A stretch of DNA of 64,000 nt from Mesorhizobium sp. (GCF_016793485.1 NZ_JAEULZ010000005.1:1-64000), one strand, 5' to 3'. Numbered from the stretch's first letter, positions 9,248 through 19,105 are shown. The notes: a model not told the origin generated them from the sequence alone. Numbers and translations are program-made.

Positions 9248-9410
9248 GACTCACCTCCCCTCGAGGGGAGGTCGGCCGGATGTAGTATGGCCTTGTGGGG
9301 TCGCTTCTCACAGGCGGGACACGGAGATGGGCGTCGAGCGCTGCCTCTGGCTACCCCACCCGTTCGACCGCCTGCGGCGTTCGTCCACCCTCCCCGCAAG
9401 GGCGAGGGGT
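9248..9410. repeat. GC-rich palindromic repeat element, intergenic copy
   Basis: The left end is the perfect 18-base palindrome CCTCCCCTCGAGGGGAGG (9254-9271). The right end is CCACCCTCCCCGCAAGGGCG followed by AGGGG (9385-9409). The same two-ended arrangement, including CCACCCTCCCCGCAAGGG, occurs at 35461-35586 inside uvrB, so the two are copies of one dispersed family. Such elements are common in rhizobial genomes. Confidence 0.7.
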
Positions 9411-9587
9411 ATCCGAGAACACGCTTCTATGGCGGCGCACACTGGAGGTAGCGCGGCGATCTGGATCCCGGGCTACGCTGCGCGGCCCCGGGATGACGAC
9501 TTCGCGAGACTGACGCACCGTCATTTTCGTGCTAACGCCGCGATCGGGCCGGAGCCTGCCTTGTCCCGCCGGTGCATGGAGCCACAA

Positions 9588-10091
9588 ATGGACGTTGTCG
9601 CCCAATTCCTTCAGAACACACCCTGGTGGGTCTATGTCCTGTTCTTCTATCTGCTGAGCCGTGGCCTCGCCGCACGCAAGCCGGGCGAGGTGAGCCTCGG
9701 GAAACTGGCGATCATTCCGGTCGCGCTGACTGCCTGGAGCCTTGCAGAGCTCGTGCGGCTGTACGGCCTCCAGCCTTCGGCCATCGCGATTTGGCTCGTC
9801 GGACTGCTGGTCGGCATCATCTTCGGCTGGCTGCTTTTGCGGACCATGGCGATCACGGTCGATCCGGCAACAGGCGTCATCCATCGTCCTGCCGACTTCA
9901 CGCTGCTGCCGCTGATCCTCGTCACTTTCGGCGTTAAATATGCATTCGGGGCGATCGCGGCGACCGCGCCCGACCTGCTGCAGGAGCCGATGTTCAAGCT
10001 CGCCGATCTCGGCCTTTCCGGACTGTTCAGCGGCATATTCGTCGGCAAGTTCGCGCTATACGCCAGCCGCTATCGCGCAGCCCGGTCATAG
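9588..10091 (+). CDS. Small integral membrane protein, DUF6622-like
   Basis: A 167-residue protein with four or five hydrophobic segments: WWVYVLFFYLLSRGLAA, KLAIIPVALTAWSLAELV, IAIWLVGLLVGIIFGWLLL, FTLLPLILVTFGVKYAFGA and LGLSGLFSGIFVGKFALYA. The pattern resembles the small DUF6622-type membrane proteins, but the family name is from memory. Start ATG 9588 (MDVVAQF) is preferred; an in-frame ATG at 9576 is the alternative. It stands alone, convergent with the RND pump gene, 17 bases from its end. Function unknown. Confidence 0.75.
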   Translation: MDVVAQFLQNTPWWVYVLFFYLLSRGLAARKPGEVSLGKLAIIPVALTAWSLAELVRLYGLQPSAIAIWLVGLLVGIIFGWLLLRTMAITVDPATGVIHRPADFTLLPLILVTFGVKYAFGAIAATAPDLLQEPMFKLADLGLSGLFSGIFVGKFALYASRYRAARS

Positions 10092-10108
10092 GGCGACGCG
10101 TCCCCGCT

Positions 10109-13100
10109 TCAGACCGCCTTTTCCTCCACATGCGGCTCGGCCTTGCCCTTGCCGCCGAAGAGATGGCCGACCTTCTCGAAGAAGACGAAAAGGGCCGGAA
10201 TAAGCAGGATACCGACAACGGTGGCCGCGACCATTCCCGCTACCACCGTCGCACCGATGGAAGCGCGGCTCGCGGCGCCTGCGCCGCGCGTCAGCAGCAG
10301 CGGCACCGAGCCCAGGATAAACGCGATCGCGGTCATCAGCACGGCGCGGAAACGCATGTGCCCGCCCTCGACGGCCGCATCGACCAGCGATTTGCCGGAT
10401 TCGTATTGCTCCTTGGCGAATTCGACGATGAGGATGGCGTTCTTCGCCGCGAGCCCTATGAGCAGGACGAGGCCGATCTGGGCGTAGATGTTCAGCCCGA
10501 GCCCGATCATGCGGATACCGACGATGGCGCCGAACACCGCGACGACCACCGATGTCATGACGGCGAAGGGTATCGTCCAGCTTTCATACTGCGCGACCAG
10601 GAAAAGGTAGCCGAAGATGATCGCCATCGCGAAGACGATGATCGTCTCGCTGCCGGCCAGTTGTTCCTGATACGACAGGCCGGACCATTCGAACGCATAG
10701 CCCTGCGGCAGGTTCTCTTTCGCCACGGCCGCCAGCGCGGCCATGGCCTGACCGGATGACGAAGTTGCCGCCGCGCTGCCGTTGATGGTTGCCGCCGTAA
10801 ACTGGTTGTAGCGCGACAGGAGCGTCGGCTGCAGGTCGGTCCTGACGGTGGCGAGAGCGCGCATGGGGACCATCGCGCCGGTGGTGCTGCGCACGAAGAT
10901 CTTCAGGATGTCGTCCGGCGTGCGCCTGAACTGCTGATCGGCCTGGACGTTGACCTGGTAGACCTGGCCGAGGATCGTGAAGTTGTTGACAAAAGACGAG
11001 CCTAGTTGCGTCTGCAACGTGTTGAAGATCGTCGAGACCGGCACGTTGAGACGCTGGGCGCTGACCCGGTCGATGTCGAGGTAGAGGCCGGGCACCTCGG
11101 CCGAGAAGGTCGAGTATGCCTGGCCGATCGCCGGGTTGGAATTCGCCGCCACGATGAAGGATCGCATGACCTGCGCCAATTCCTCGGGCGACTGGCCGCC
11201 GAGCGCCTGAAGCCGGAAATCGAAGCCCTCGGCGTTGCCGACGCCAGGGATGGCCGGCGGCGGGAAGACGATGATGCTGGCCGAGCCGAGGGCGGCGAAT
11301 TCCTGGTTCAGCTTGGTATAAATGCCGCGCAGGCCGGTTTCGGGCGTCGTGCGCTCGTCCCACGGCTTCATGACGATGAGGCCGAGGCCCGAATTCGGCT
11401 GGATCGCGCCGGAGAGCAGGCTGTAGCCGGACACTGTGACGACGTTGGCGACGCCATCGACCCCGCGCGCGATTGCCTCGAGCTTGTTCAGCACATCCTG
11501 CGTTCGCGGCAGGGCGGCCGCGTCGGGCAGTTGCACGTTGACGAACAGGACGCCCTGGTCTTCGGTAGGGATGAAGGCCGTGGCCGTGCGCGAGAACTGC
11601 CATACGGCAAGTCCGGCGAAGGCCAAGATGATTAGGCCAGCGAATATATGACGGCGCGACAGCATGCGGTTGAGCGCGGAGTAACCGTTGCGGGTCTTGT
11701 CCAATCCCTTGTTGAAGTAGCGGAACAGGCCCCTGCCCTCGCGCGGCGGCCGCAGGAAAACAGCGCAGAGCGCCGGGCTCAGCGTCAGCGCGTTGATCGC
11801 CGAGATGGTGACGGACGCCACGATCGTGATCGCGAACTGTCGGTAAAGCTGTCCGGTGATGCCGGGCAGGAAGGCGACCGGCAGGAAGACGGCGACGAGA
11901 ACCAGCGTGGTGGAAACGATCGGCCCGGTCACCTGCGCCATCGCCTTGCGGGCGGCGTCGGCTGGACTGATGCCGGGTTCTTCCTCCATCACGCGCTGCA
12001 CGTTCTCCACCACAACGATCGCGTCGTCGACCACCAGGCCAATGGCGAGGATGAGCGCGAAAAGCGTGACGGTATTGGCCGAAAAGCCGAAGGCCAGCAG
12101 CACGGCGAAGACGCCGATGAGTGAAACGGGAATCGTCAGCGCAGGAATGAGCGTCGCGCGCCAGTCTTGCAGGAAGATGAACACGACCGCCAGCACGATG
12201 ACGCCGGTGAGGGCGAGTGTCAGGACGATCTCGTGAATGGTGGCGCGCACGAAATCCGTCGAATCGTAGATCACCTCATAGGAGACGTCCGCCGGAAAAC
12301 GGTCCTTGAGCATCTCCAGTTGAGCCTTCACGGACGCGGCCACGCCGAGCGCGTTGGAACCCGGCGACTGGTATATCGCCATGGTGGCGGCCGGCTTTCC
12401 GTTGAGCTGCGACATCGACGAATAGGACTGCGCGCCAAGCTCCACCCGGCCGATGTCGCGCACGCGCACGATGCCGCCTTCCGCGCTGGTGCGGATGATG
12501 ATGTCGGCGAACTGATCGACGCTTTCGAGCCGCCCGAGCGCGGTGATCGAATATTGCAGCACCTGGTCGTCGGAAATCGGCGGCGCGCCGATCAGGCCGG
12601 CGCCGGCCTGCACGTTTTGTTGCTGGATCGCGTTGGTGACGTCGTCCGACGTGATGCCGAGCGCCGCCATGCGCTGCGGGTCGAGCCAGACGCGCATCGA
12701 ATAGCTCAAGCCGCCCATCAGCGTTGCCGAGCCGACGCCAGCGACACGCGATATCGGGTTGACCACGTTGATCTGTGCGTAGTTCGACAGGAACAACCCG
12801 TCATGCGTTCCCTGCGGCGAGAAGATGTTCGCGATCATCAGGAAGTTTGGCTGCTGCGCGCGGACATTGACGCCGAGCCGCGTCACCGCGTCGGGCAGCA
12901 GCGGCGTGGCCAGGGCCACGCGGTTCTGCACGTTGACCTGCGCGATGTCAGGATCGGTGCCAACGCCGAAAGTGACGGTCAATGTGTAGAGGCCCGACGA
13001 ACTGGTGGTCGAGGCCATGTAGATCATGCCCTCGACGCCGTTGACCTGCTGCTCGATGGGCGCGGCGACCGTCTCTGCCAGCGTCTCCGCATCAGCGCCG

Positions 13101-13252
13101 GGGTAGCTGGCAGACACCTGGACCGTTGGCGGCGTGATGTCCGGGTACTGGGCGACCGGTATGTTGACCAGCGCGATGGTGCCGGCAAGCGTGATGAGGA
13201 TGGCGATCACCATCGCCAGCCGTGGACGGCGGATGAAGATGTCGGCGAACAT
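10109..13252 (-). CDS. RND multidrug efflux pump, inner-membrane subunit (AcrB/MexB type)
   Basis: A 1047-residue HAE1-family proton/drug antiporter, of normal family length. The N-terminus [17 protein letters not shown] is typical. [20 protein letters not shown] and the proton-relay pair in TM4 ([14 protein letters not shown]) are intact; [17 protein letters not shown] and the C-terminal membrane block ([16 protein letters not shown]) are also conserved. It forms a trimer in the inner membrane and pumps drugs or detergents through the adaptor and an outer-membrane channel. The adaptor gene lies 3 bases upstream in the same operon. No TolC-like channel gene and no regulator are in the window. 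Confidence 0.96.
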   Translation of the reverse strand: MFADIFIRRPRLAMVIAILITLAGTIALVNIPVAQYPDITPPTVQVSASYPGADAETLAETVAAPIEQQVNGVEGMIYMASTTSSSGLYTLTVTFGVGTDPDIAQVNVQNRVALATPLLPDAVTRLGVNVRAQQPNFLMIANIFSPQGTHDGLFLSNYAQINVVNPISRVAGVGSATLMGGLSYSMRVWLDPQRMAALGITSDDVTNAIQQQNVQAGAGLIGAPPISDDQVLQYSITALGRLESVDQFADIIIRTSAEGGIVRVRDIGRVELGAQSYSSMSQLNGKPAATMAIYQSPGSNALGVAASVKAQLEMLKDRFPADVSYEVIYDSTDFVRATIHEIVLTLALTGVIVLAVVFIFLQDWRATLIPALTIPVSLIGVFAVLLAFGFSANTVTLFALILAIGLVVDDAIVVVENVQRVMEEEPGISPADAARKAMAQVTGPIVSTTLVLVAVFLPVAFLPGITGQLYRQFAITIVASVTISAINALTLSPALCAVFLRPPREGRGLFRYFNKGLDKTRNGYSALNRMLSRRHIFAGLIILAFAGLAVWQFSRTATAFIPTEDQGVLFVNVQLPDAAALPRTQDVLNKLEAIARGVDGVANVVTVSGYSLLSGAIQPNSGLGLIVMKPWDERTTPETGLRGIYTKLNQEFAALGSASIIVFPPPAIPGVGNAEGFDFRLQALGGQSPEELAQVMRSFIVAANSNPAIGQAYSTFSAEVPGLYLDIDRVSAQRLNVPVSTIFNTLQTQLGSSFVNNFTILGQVYQVNVQADQQFRRTPDDILKIFVRSTTGAMVPMRALATVRTDLQPTLLSRYNQFTAATINGSAAATSSSGQAMAALAAVAKENLPQGYAFEWSGLSYQEQLAGSETIIVFAMAIIFGYLFLVAQYESWTIPFAVMTSVVVAVFGAIVGIRMIGLGLNIYAQIGLVLLIGLAAKNAILIVEFAKEQYESGKSLVDAAVEGGHMRFRAVLMTAIAFILGSVPLLLTRGAGAASRASIGATVVAGMVAATVVGILLIPALFVFFEKVGHLFGGKGKAEPHVEEKAV

Positions 13253-13255
13253 GGA

Positions 13256-14422
13256 TCAGGTCCCTGCCGGCTGCGGGGTGACGACGATGCCCGGTCTTAC
13301 CTTCTGGATGCCCGAGACGATGACGATCTCGCCCTGCGCCAGGCCGCCGGTGATCGCCCAGTCAGTTCCGACCCGCTGGCCGAGCGTAACGCGTCGGATC
13401 TGCGCTCGGTTCTGGTCATCGAGGCCAAAGACGTAGGGACCTTCCTGGTCCTGCAGGATGGCCGAAGCCGGCACGACGGGCAGTTCGACGCTCTGGCCTG
13501 CCTGCACCGTCACCTGCACGAACTGGTTGGGCACGAGCTTGAGATGCGGGTTGGCGAACTCGGCATAGACCGCAATCGTGCCGGTCGAGGGATCGATCGT
13601 GTTGTCGATGAAGGCGATCTTGCCGGGCTGATCGTACTCCGTTCCATCGGGCAGCGTCAGCTTCGGCTGGAACGAGGCGGCGTCGGTGGCAATACCCTGG
13701 TTGTCGGGCTGCAGCGCCTTGACCACGCCGAGATATTCGCGATCGGAGATCGAGAAGACGACGCGGATCGGATCGGTCTGGACGACCGTCGCCAACACAC
13801 CGCTCGACGGCGACACGAGATTGCCCTCGGTGATGATGGCCCGGCCGATGCGGCCCGTGATCGGCGTCTTGATGTCGGTGAAGGAAAGATTGAGCTGCGC
13901 CGTCGTCAGTTGCGACTGCATCAGCAGGATCTGTGCCTTGGCCTGGTCTACCTGCGCGGCGGCGCTGTCACGGTTGGCCTGCGCCTGGTCGACAACCGAT
14001 TGTGAGACCGCGGCGGTCTTGAGCAGATCCTTCTGGCGCTGCAGGTTTATGTCCTGCAGCTTGAGATTGGCTTCGGCGCCAGCTTCCCCTGCCTTGGCGG
14101 ACTCGAGTTGCGCCTGCGCGCCCTCGACGGCGGCCTGATAGGTATCCTTCTCGATCACGAAGGCGATGCTGCCGGCCTGGACGAAGCCACCCTCGGTGAA
14201 ATTCACCGAATCGAGAAATCCTTCGACGCGCGAGGTCAGCGAAACCTGCTGGGCTGCGACCACGGAACCGACGAACTCAGTCTTGTTGGTGACGGATGTC
14301 AGCTTGACCGCGGCCGTCTCGACGATCGGCGGAGCAGCTGGCGTCGCCTCCTGCGCCAGTGCGGCGCCGCCGGCCAGCAACAGGACTGCGATGAGCGAAG
14401 CACCTCGTTCCAGTGTTCCCAC
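13256..14422 (-). CDS. RND efflux periplasmic adaptor (AcrA/MexA type)
   Basis: A 388-residue membrane fusion protein. It has a signal peptide (SLIAVLLLAGGAALAQ) and a beta-barrel/lipoyl start (VVAAQQVSLTSRVEGFLDSV, EGGFVQAGSIAFVIEKDTY). A long alpha-hairpin with Gln/Ala-rich coiled coil follows (about residues 95-180), then the second lipoyl half (LSFTDIKTPITGRIGRAIIT) and the membrane-proximal domain. The mature N-terminus has no lipobox cysteine, so it is probably a soluble periplasmic adaptor. First gene of the two-gene efflux operon; it is divergent from the SIMPL gene across a 218-base promoter region. Confidence 0.95.
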   Translation of the reverse strand: MGTLERGASLIAVLLLAGGAALAQEATPAAPPIVETAAVKLTSVTNKTEFVGSVVAAQQVSLTSRVEGFLDSVNFTEGGFVQAGSIAFVIEKDTYQAAVEGAQAQLESAKAGEAGAEANLKLQDINLQRQKDLLKTAAVSQSVVDQAQANRDSAAAQVDQAKAQILLMQSQLTTAQLNLSFTDIKTPITGRIGRAIITEGNLVSPSSGVLATVVQTDPIRVVFSISDREYLGVVKALQPDNQGIATDAASFQPKLTLPDGTEYDQPGKIAFIDNTIDPSTGTIAVYAEFANPHLKLVPNQFVQVTVQAGQSVELPVVPASAILQDQEGPYVFGLDDQNRAQIRRVTLGQRVGTDWAITGGLAQGEIVIVSGIQKVRPGIVVTPQPAGT

Positions 14423-14640
14423 GCCCAGTCTCCCTCGTCTGGCTGCCGATACGTTAACCGAACCTGTTTCTTAAAGAATCTCTGCGGTCTCTGCCAGACC
14501 CGGTTGCCGGCCTTTCAAGCGCTTTCTTGCTTTTTCCGGAACGGCTGCGGCAAGCGGCAACCGCCGCAATCCATCCACAATCACCGCCTATTTCACAGCG
14601 TAACAAAAGCTCAGTTTGCAATGAAACCAAAGGAACTTTC

Positions 14641-15351
14641 ATGAACAGACGTATGATGGCGCTCGGACTCGCGGCGGCAATCGCAGTCCCGGCCGCAGCT
14701 TCAGCCGCGGAGACCCCGGTCCAGCCGCGCATCGTGGTGACGGGCGAAGGACAGGCGAGCATCGCGCCCGATCTGGCGCTGCTTTCGCTCAGCGTCATGC
14801 GCGAGTCTGCCACGGCGCGCGAGGCGCTTGACGCCAACAATGCGGCCATGAACGACGTGACCGAGGCCATCAAGGGAATGGGCGTGGAAAACCGCGACAT
14901 CCAGACGTCGGGGCTGCAGATCTTTCCGCGCTACAACTTCACCAACAAGCCGGACGGCACACAGGAAGCCCAGCTTGTCGGCTACCAGGTAACGAACACG
15001 CTTTCGGTCAGGGTACGCGACATCTCGAAGACGGGTGAAATCCTCGACAAGGCTGTGACGCTCGGCGTCAACCAGGGCGGCAACATCACCTTCACCAACG
15101 AAGACCCATCGGCCACGGTGACCGAGGCGCGCAAGCGGGCGGTCGAGGACGCGACCGAGAAGGCAAAGACGCTTGCAGGTGCAGCATTCGTCAAGCTCGG
15201 CCGCGTGCTGGAAATCTCAGACCAGACCTTCGGCATTCAGCCGATGCCCATCGAGGCAAAGGCGTTCGACCGCGCTCTGTCGGCGGTGCCCATTCAGGCG
15301 GGCGAGAATTCCTACCGCGTCCAGGTCAATATGACGTTCGAGTTGGAATAA
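14641..15351 (+). CDS. SIMPL domain (DUF541) periplasmic protein
   Basis: A 236-residue exported protein. Signal peptide MALGLAAAIAVPAAASAAET; then the SIMPL/DUF541 fold with PRIVVTGEGQASIAPDLALL near the start, EALDANNAAMNDVTEAIKGM, DIQTSGLQIFPRYNFT and YQVTNTLSVRVRDISKTGEI. Relatives include the E. coli YggE protein, linked to oxidative-stress protection; the biochemical role is not settled. ATG 14641 follows an AAAGGA. A hairpin at 15392-15413 after the stop may end transcription. Divergent from the efflux operon, which may share its promoter region. Confidence 0.9.
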   Translation: MNRRMMALGLAAAIAVPAAASAAETPVQPRIVVTGEGQASIAPDLALLSLSVMRESATAREALDANNAAMNDVTEAIKGMGVENRDIQTSGLQIFPRYNFTNKPDGTQEAQLVGYQVTNTLSVRVRDISKTGEILDKAVTLGVNQGGNITFTNEDPSATVTEARKRAVEDATEKAKTLAGAAFVKLGRVLEISDQTFGIQPMPIEAKAFDRALSAVPIQAGENSYRVQVNMTFELE

Positions 15352-15474
15352 GCGACGATAGCGAAAGGCGTCGGGCGACACGATTGTCCGCCGAGCGTCA
15401 CGCTTGACGCTCGAGCGGCAAAGATGATCTATGCGACGACTTGTCCAATCGAGTTCAGTTGTTGAGGGATCTGA

Positions 15475-15801
15475 ATGCGTCGCTTGTCGTTTCTCGCTAT
15501 TCCTGTCGCGCTCTTGTTGAGCGCCTGCAATACACCCGCACCACCTTCCGGCGGCGGCTCGTCCGGGGGCGGAGCACGCCCCCCTGCTGATGTCCCATTG
15601 TTTGGATCAGGCTTCCGCAATTCGGGCGACGACTGCCGGCGAGCAGGCGAGAGCGCCTACACGAACCAGTTCCTGAGCGACGCGGCGCAACTGGTTGCAT
15701 GCCCGCCGGGAACCGATGCGCGGCTCTTCGCCTTCGAGACCGGCGGCAAGGAAGTTGGACGGCGCGACGGCTGGATCCTCTTCACCGTTCCGCATCGCTG
15801 A
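15475..15801 (+). CDS. Small lipoprotein, hypothetical
   Basis: A 108-residue predicted lipoprotein. The signal RRLSFLAIPVALLLSAC ends in a lipobox (LLSAC) with Cys18 as lipid site. A Gly/Ser/Pro-rich linker follows, then a small globular part with two further cysteines (DDCRRAGESAY, AQLVACPPG) that could form a disulfide, and VGRRDGWILFTVP at the end. I do not recognise the family. It is a single gene closed by a strong terminator at 15829-15861. Confidence 0.75.
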   Translation: MRRLSFLAIPVALLLSACNTPAPPSGGGSSGGGARPPADVPLFGSGFRNSGDDCRRAGESAYTNQFLSDAAQLVACPPGTDARLFAFETGGKEVGRRDGWILFTVPHR

Positions 15802-15828
15802 CCGTAGCCGGTATAAACGACGACAATG

Positions 15829-15861
15829 AAAAGCCCCGGAGGGCAAACCTCCGGGGCTTTC
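15829..15861. terminator. Bidirectional intrinsic terminator
   Basis: A 14-base perfect stem, AAAAGCCCCGGAGG / CCTCCGGGGCTTTT, closes a GCAAA loop. It has T-rich sequence on the right and A-rich on the left, so it can end both the plus-strand lipoprotein gene and the minus-strand gene at 15910. Confidence 0.9.
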
Positions 15862-15909
15862 CTTTTGGAGATTGCCTGTCCGTGTCGGCGGACGGCTGCT
15901 CCTGCTACG

Positions 15910-16305
15910 TTACCAACGCACAATCGGGCAGTTGGGCGACCGGCCGAAGGTCATGTTGACGCGCTCGCCCCATTTGCGACCCGCGACCGTTATGGTGCGG
16001 CGACTGACATCGATGACCCGCGCCCGGCGCAGGCCATAGCGCTCCGCCTTGTCGAGAGCGCGATAGGGCGAACAGCGACGCTCGTCACGGCGATCGTAAC
16101 GGCGGTCGCCCCAGCGGTCATCCTCGCGCGGACCGCGCCGGTAGTCGGCACGATTGTAGTCGCCGAATTCCATGCCGATGCCGACACCATTGCCTCCGTC
16201 ATAGTCCAGGTAAGCGCCCTGGGCCTGGGCGGTAACGGGAACGGCGGCGATTGCGCCCAGGCCAATGAGGGCGGACAGTGCAGCGGCTTTGAACCGGGTG
16301 ATCAT
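15910..16305 (-). CDS. Exported Arg/Asp-rich protein, hypothetical
   Basis: A 131-residue exported protein. Signal peptide FKAAALSALIGLGAIAAVPVTAQAQ is cut before GAYLDYDG. A charged Arg/Asp/Tyr region follows (RADYRRGPREDDRWGDRRYD). The C-terminal domain CSPYRALDKAERYGLRRARV ... ITVAGRKWGER ... SPNCPIVRW has two cysteines and is a pattern recurring in small rhizobial envelope proteins. AGGAG sits 8 bases before ATG 16305. Function unknown; periplasmic or cell-surface location is inferred from the signal. Confidence 0.75.
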   Translation of the reverse strand: MITRFKAAALSALIGLGAIAAVPVTAQAQGAYLDYDGGNGVGIGMEFGDYNRADYRRGPREDDRWGDRRYDRRDERRCSPYRALDKAERYGLRRARVIDVSRRTITVAGRKWGERVNMTFGRSPNCPIVRW

Positions 16306-16447
16306 CTCGATATCTCCTTTGTCTCTCGCCGAAGCGATTGAGCGGAGATTGCGCCAGCCAAGCTGAACGCGCCGGGAACCGCTTATTCATCAACGGTTCA
16401 TGTACCAAAGCGCCTGTTCGCGCTCGGAACCCTCCGACGATTCCGCT

Positions 16448-16894
16448 TCAGGGCTCGCCTTCAAGCATATGATCGAAATAGTCCTCGACCTCGGCAATAT
16501 CCTCCTCGGAGGCTGTCACACGGCCTCGCACCGAGACGCCAGACCTATGCACGGTCTTGCGGTCGCCGGAGATGAGATGATGCCACGGATAGAGGTCTCG
16601 CCCTTCGGCGACCAGCTTGTAGGCGCAGGTGCTGGGCAGCCAGGTGATGGTGCGCACGTTCTCGGGCGTCAGGCGCACGCAGTCCGAGACCGTGGCGAGT
16701 CGGTTTTCGTAGTCCCGGCAACGACAGCTCTTCGCATCGAACAGACGGCAGCCGATGCTGGTGAAATAGATCTCGCCGGTATCCTCGTCCTCGAGCTTCG
16801 ACAGGCAGCACTTGCCGCATCCGTCGCAGAGCGATTCCCATTCGGCGGCGCTCATCTCCTCGAGCGACTTTTTCTTCCAGAAAGGCTTGGCCAT
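16448..16894 (-). CDS. YcgN/UPF0260 cysteine-cluster protein
   Basis: A 148-residue cytoplasmic protein of the UPF0260 (YcgN) family, at normal length. It begins [20 protein letters not shown]. The conserved cysteine clusters are visible: [29 protein letters not shown] and CVRLTPENV, with [18 protein letters not shown] after them. The CxxCxxCC pattern suggests metal or iron-sulfur binding. The role is unknown. It stands alone, divergent from the OmpA-like gene. Confidence 0.92.
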   Translation of the reverse strand: MAKPFWKKKSLEEMSAAEWESLCDGCGKCCLSKLEDEDTGEIYFTSIGCRLFDAKSCRCRDYENRLATVSDCVRLTPENVRTITWLPSTCAYKLVAEGRDLYPWHHLISGDRKTVHRSGVSVRGRVTASEEDIAEVEDYFDHMLEGEP

Positions 16895-17091
16895 CGGTCG
16901 GATGTGAGCTTTCGCAAGCCGCGCGTCAAGCGACGGGCGAGATCATTGTCATCGTCGCGCCATCAAGCCGCCACGTTGAGGCACCGTTGTCGGGGAATAA
17001 GTCGCCGGGACCGTTGGCAAGCGGAACCAAAACGGCGAAACCCGGTTTTCGCTGCGCTAGGGACACCCGAAAATCCAAGGAGACTGACTCG

Positions 17092-18954
17092 ATGAAACGC
17101 CAACCACGGATTCTCGCAGGCACGGCAATCGGCCTGCTGATGGCGTCCGCGCCGTTGGGCGCGTACCCACTTTCGGGAGACAAGAGCGAGCTTTCAGGCC
17201 GCGCTGTCCAGTTCCAGCCAGCACAAATGCAACTGGCGCAAGCCGAATGCGAAGGCGAGAGCTGCCCGCCCGTGGAGCAGCAGGCGCCGGCGGAAGAACC
17301 CGCACCGGCGCCCGAACCGCAGCCCGAGGCAGCGCCAGAGCCCGCACCAGAACCCGAGCCTGCCCCGCCCGAGCCAGCGCCGGAACCTGAGCCCCAGCCG
17401 CAGGCCGCGCCTGAACCCGCGCCAGAGCCTCAGCCTGAACCGCCACCGGCGGCGGAACCCGCTCCACAGGCAGAACCGGCTCCGCAGCCTGAACCCGAAG
17501 CAGCGCCCGAGCCCGCGCCGGCCGAGCAACAAGCCCCGACGGAGCAGGCCCCGACGGAGCAGGCCCCGGCGGAGCAGGCCCCGGCGGAGCAGCCGCCTGT
17601 TGAAGAGCCTGCGCAGCAAGCTCCGGCGGAGCAACCTCAGCAACCGGCGGAACAGGCACCCGCAGAACAGCCTCCTGCCCAGCAGCCGCAGGAACAGCAA
17701 CCGACCGCGCCCGACGCTGCCCAGCCCGCGCAGCAGCCGGCAGAGGCTCAGCCTGCCGCGCCGGCTGACCAGACGGCTCCTTCCGGGCCGGAAACCACTG
17801 CGCAGCCGACCGATCCGAACGAAGCGCCGCTGTTCGACAGCCAGAAGGAGGAAACTCCGGCCCAGCAACGCGGTGCCGCCCAAGAACGGCAAGGCAGCCG
17901 GCAACAGGGCGGCCAGCAGGGCGGGCAACAGGCAGCGCAGCCGCCAGCGGTCGATCCCGGCCCACCGCCGGAATCCGATGCGGCTGCGACGCAGGCTGCC
18001 CAACCGCAGCGGATCGAGGCCGTCACTGAGGAACGGGGCAAGCGCCGCGAGCGTGCGCCGGAGGAAAACCGCCGGCGCGACCAGCGCCCGGAAGGCGTCG
18101 ATGTCCTGCGCGAAATCGGCGACCGGCTGATCCTGCAACTCGGCGGCCAGACGATAGTCGAGAGCAACGACCGTCCGCGCATGACGCGCGGCGCCCGCGA
18201 CGTCTACTACGAAGACCTGCCGCGCGGCCGTACCCGCGAGACGATCGTGCGCGACAACGGCGTCGAGATCGTCACCATCCGCGACCGTTACGGCGACGTG
18301 ATCCGCCGCTCGCGCATCACGCCCGACGGCCGCGAATACGTGCTCGTCTATGTCGACGAGGACAACTACGACCGCGTCGGCGAATGGCGCGATCCGGGCT
18401 ACGATCTGCCGCCGCTGCGGGTGAACATCCCGCGTCGGGACTACATCCTGGAATCCGAGTATGTCGACGGCCCGGACGACTACTACGAGTTCCTCGAACG
18501 CCCGCCGGTGGAGCGGGTGCAGCGTCTCTATTCGGTGGACGAGGTGAAGCGCTCGGCACGCGTGCGCGACATCGCCCGGCGCATCGACCTAGACACGCTG
18601 ACCTTCGAGTTCGGCTCGGCCTCCATCCCCGAGAGCGAGATCACCCGGCTGGAAGGCGTGGCAACCGCCATGGAACGTCTTCTGGAGCGCAATCCGGCCG
18701 AGACGTTCCTCATCGAAGGCCATACCGACGCGGTCGGTTCGGACGTCGCCAACCTGGCGCTTTCGGACCGGCGCGCCGAAGCCGTCGCCGAAGCCCTGAC
18801 CAACGTGTTCGGCATTCCGCCTGAAAATCTGGCGCCCCAGGGCTACGGGGAGCGCTATCTGAAGGTGAAGACGCAGGCGCCGGAACGCGAGAACAGGCGA
18901 GTGGCGATACGCCGCATCACTCCGCTGGTGGCGCCAGTGGCCAGCGCCAACTGA
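17092..18954 (+). CDS. OmpA-family protein with long Pro/Glu/Gln/Ala-rich region
   Basis: A 620-residue envelope protein. Signal peptide (GTAIGLLMASAPLGA) comes first. Residues about 50-310 are almost entirely Pro, Ala, Glu and Gln (PEP, PEPEP, EQAP repeats). A charged middle region follows (ERGKRRERAPEENRRRDQ, GDRLILQLGGQTIVESNDR). A C-terminal OmpA peptidoglycan-binding domain closes it (about 500-612: LTFEFGSASIPESE, IEGHTDAVGSDVANLALSDR, GYGERYLKVKT). The extended region probably spans the periplasm between the outer membrane and the wall. An AAGGAG precedes ATG 17092; an upstream ATG at 16987 would destroy the signal peptide. Tandem 15-base repeats lie at 17533-17592. Confidence 0.92.
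   Translation: MKRQPRILAGTAIGLLMASAPLGAYPLSGDKSELSGRAVQFQPAQMQLAQAECEGESCPPVEQQAPAEEPAPAPEPQPEAAPEPAPEPEPAPPEPAPEPEPQPQAAPEPAPEPQPEPPPAAEPAPQAEPAPQPEPEAAPEPAPAEQQAPTEQAPTEQAPAEQAPAEQPPVEEPAQQAPAEQPQQPAEQAPAEQPPAQQPQEQQPTAPDAAQPAQQPAEAQPAAPADQTAPSGPETTAQPTDPNEAPLFDSQKEETPAQQRGAAQERQGSRQQGGQQGGQQAAQPPAVDPGPPPESDAAATQAAQPQRIEAVTEERGKRRERAPEENRRRDQRPEGVDVLREIGDRLILQLGGQTIVESNDRPRMTRGARDVYYEDLPRGRTRETIVRDNGVEIVTIRDRYGDVIRRSRITPDGREYVLVYVDEDNYDRVGEWRDPGYDLPPLRVNIPRRDYILESEYVDGPDDYYEFLERPPVERVQRLYSVDEVKRSARVRDIARRIDLDTLTFEFGSASIPESEITRLEGVATAMERLLERNPAETFLIEGHTDAVGSDVANLALSDRRAEAVAEALTNVFGIPPENLAPQGYGERYLKVKTQAPERENRRVAIRRITPLVAPVASAN
17533..17592 (+). repeat. Four tandem 15-base repeats in the OmpA-like gene
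   Basis: Four head-to-tail copies of GCCCCGACGGAGCAG (the last two with GGC for GAC), encoding EQAPT/EQAPA units. Reading frame is kept because the unit is a multiple of three. Copy number is likely to vary between strains by slippage. Confidence 0.85.
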
Positions 18955-19070
18955 CGCAAGGGTATCGTTCCGTCGCGATTCGGGGCTCACGCCTTGAATT
19001 GCGGCGGAAAGACACCAGATTCCGGGGCAAGGCTTCCCTGCCCTGTCCCGCGATACCCCCTCCGGGACTG

Positions 19071-19105
19071 AAACCCGGCCGGCTCCCCCCTCCCCGGCCG
19101 GGTTT
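19071..19105 (+). terminator. Intrinsic terminator after the OmpA-like gene
   Basis: A 12-base perfect stem, AAACCCGGCCGG / CCGGCCGGGTTT, with an 11-base pyrimidine loop, then CTCTTTG. It lies 117 bases after the stop codon of the OmpA-like gene and before the YqhA gene. Confidence 0.8.

Larger units (their letters stand above)
9021..9587. other. Intergenic region with promoter side and palindromic repeat
   Basis: 567 bases between the divergent importer operon and a membrane-protein gene. The left part (to about 9180) is the importer promoter region with the GTCTGA/TCAGAC inverted repeat. The middle, about 9248-9410, is a GC-rich palindromic repeat element listed separately. The rest shows no credible gene: the plus-strand frame that opens at 9228 crosses the repeat and lacks a ribosome-binding site. 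Confidence 0.6.

Noticed and set aside
12167..14005. A 612-codon plus-strand frame opposite the RND adaptor and pump genes
   Set aside because: Composition is Arg/Asp/Gly/His-rich with no domain, and it lies antisense to two strongly conserved genes; a GC-rich shadow.
17533..17592. Short tandem repeats considered as a CRISPR array
   Set aside because: 15-base units directly abut each other, have no spacers and are in a coding frame.
17057..18138. Long minus-strand frames opposite the OmpA-like gene, rich in Leu/Arg or Pro/Ala
   Set aside because: They mirror the Pro/Glu/Gln-rich repeats of the real gene, have no ribosome-binding site and no recognisable domain.
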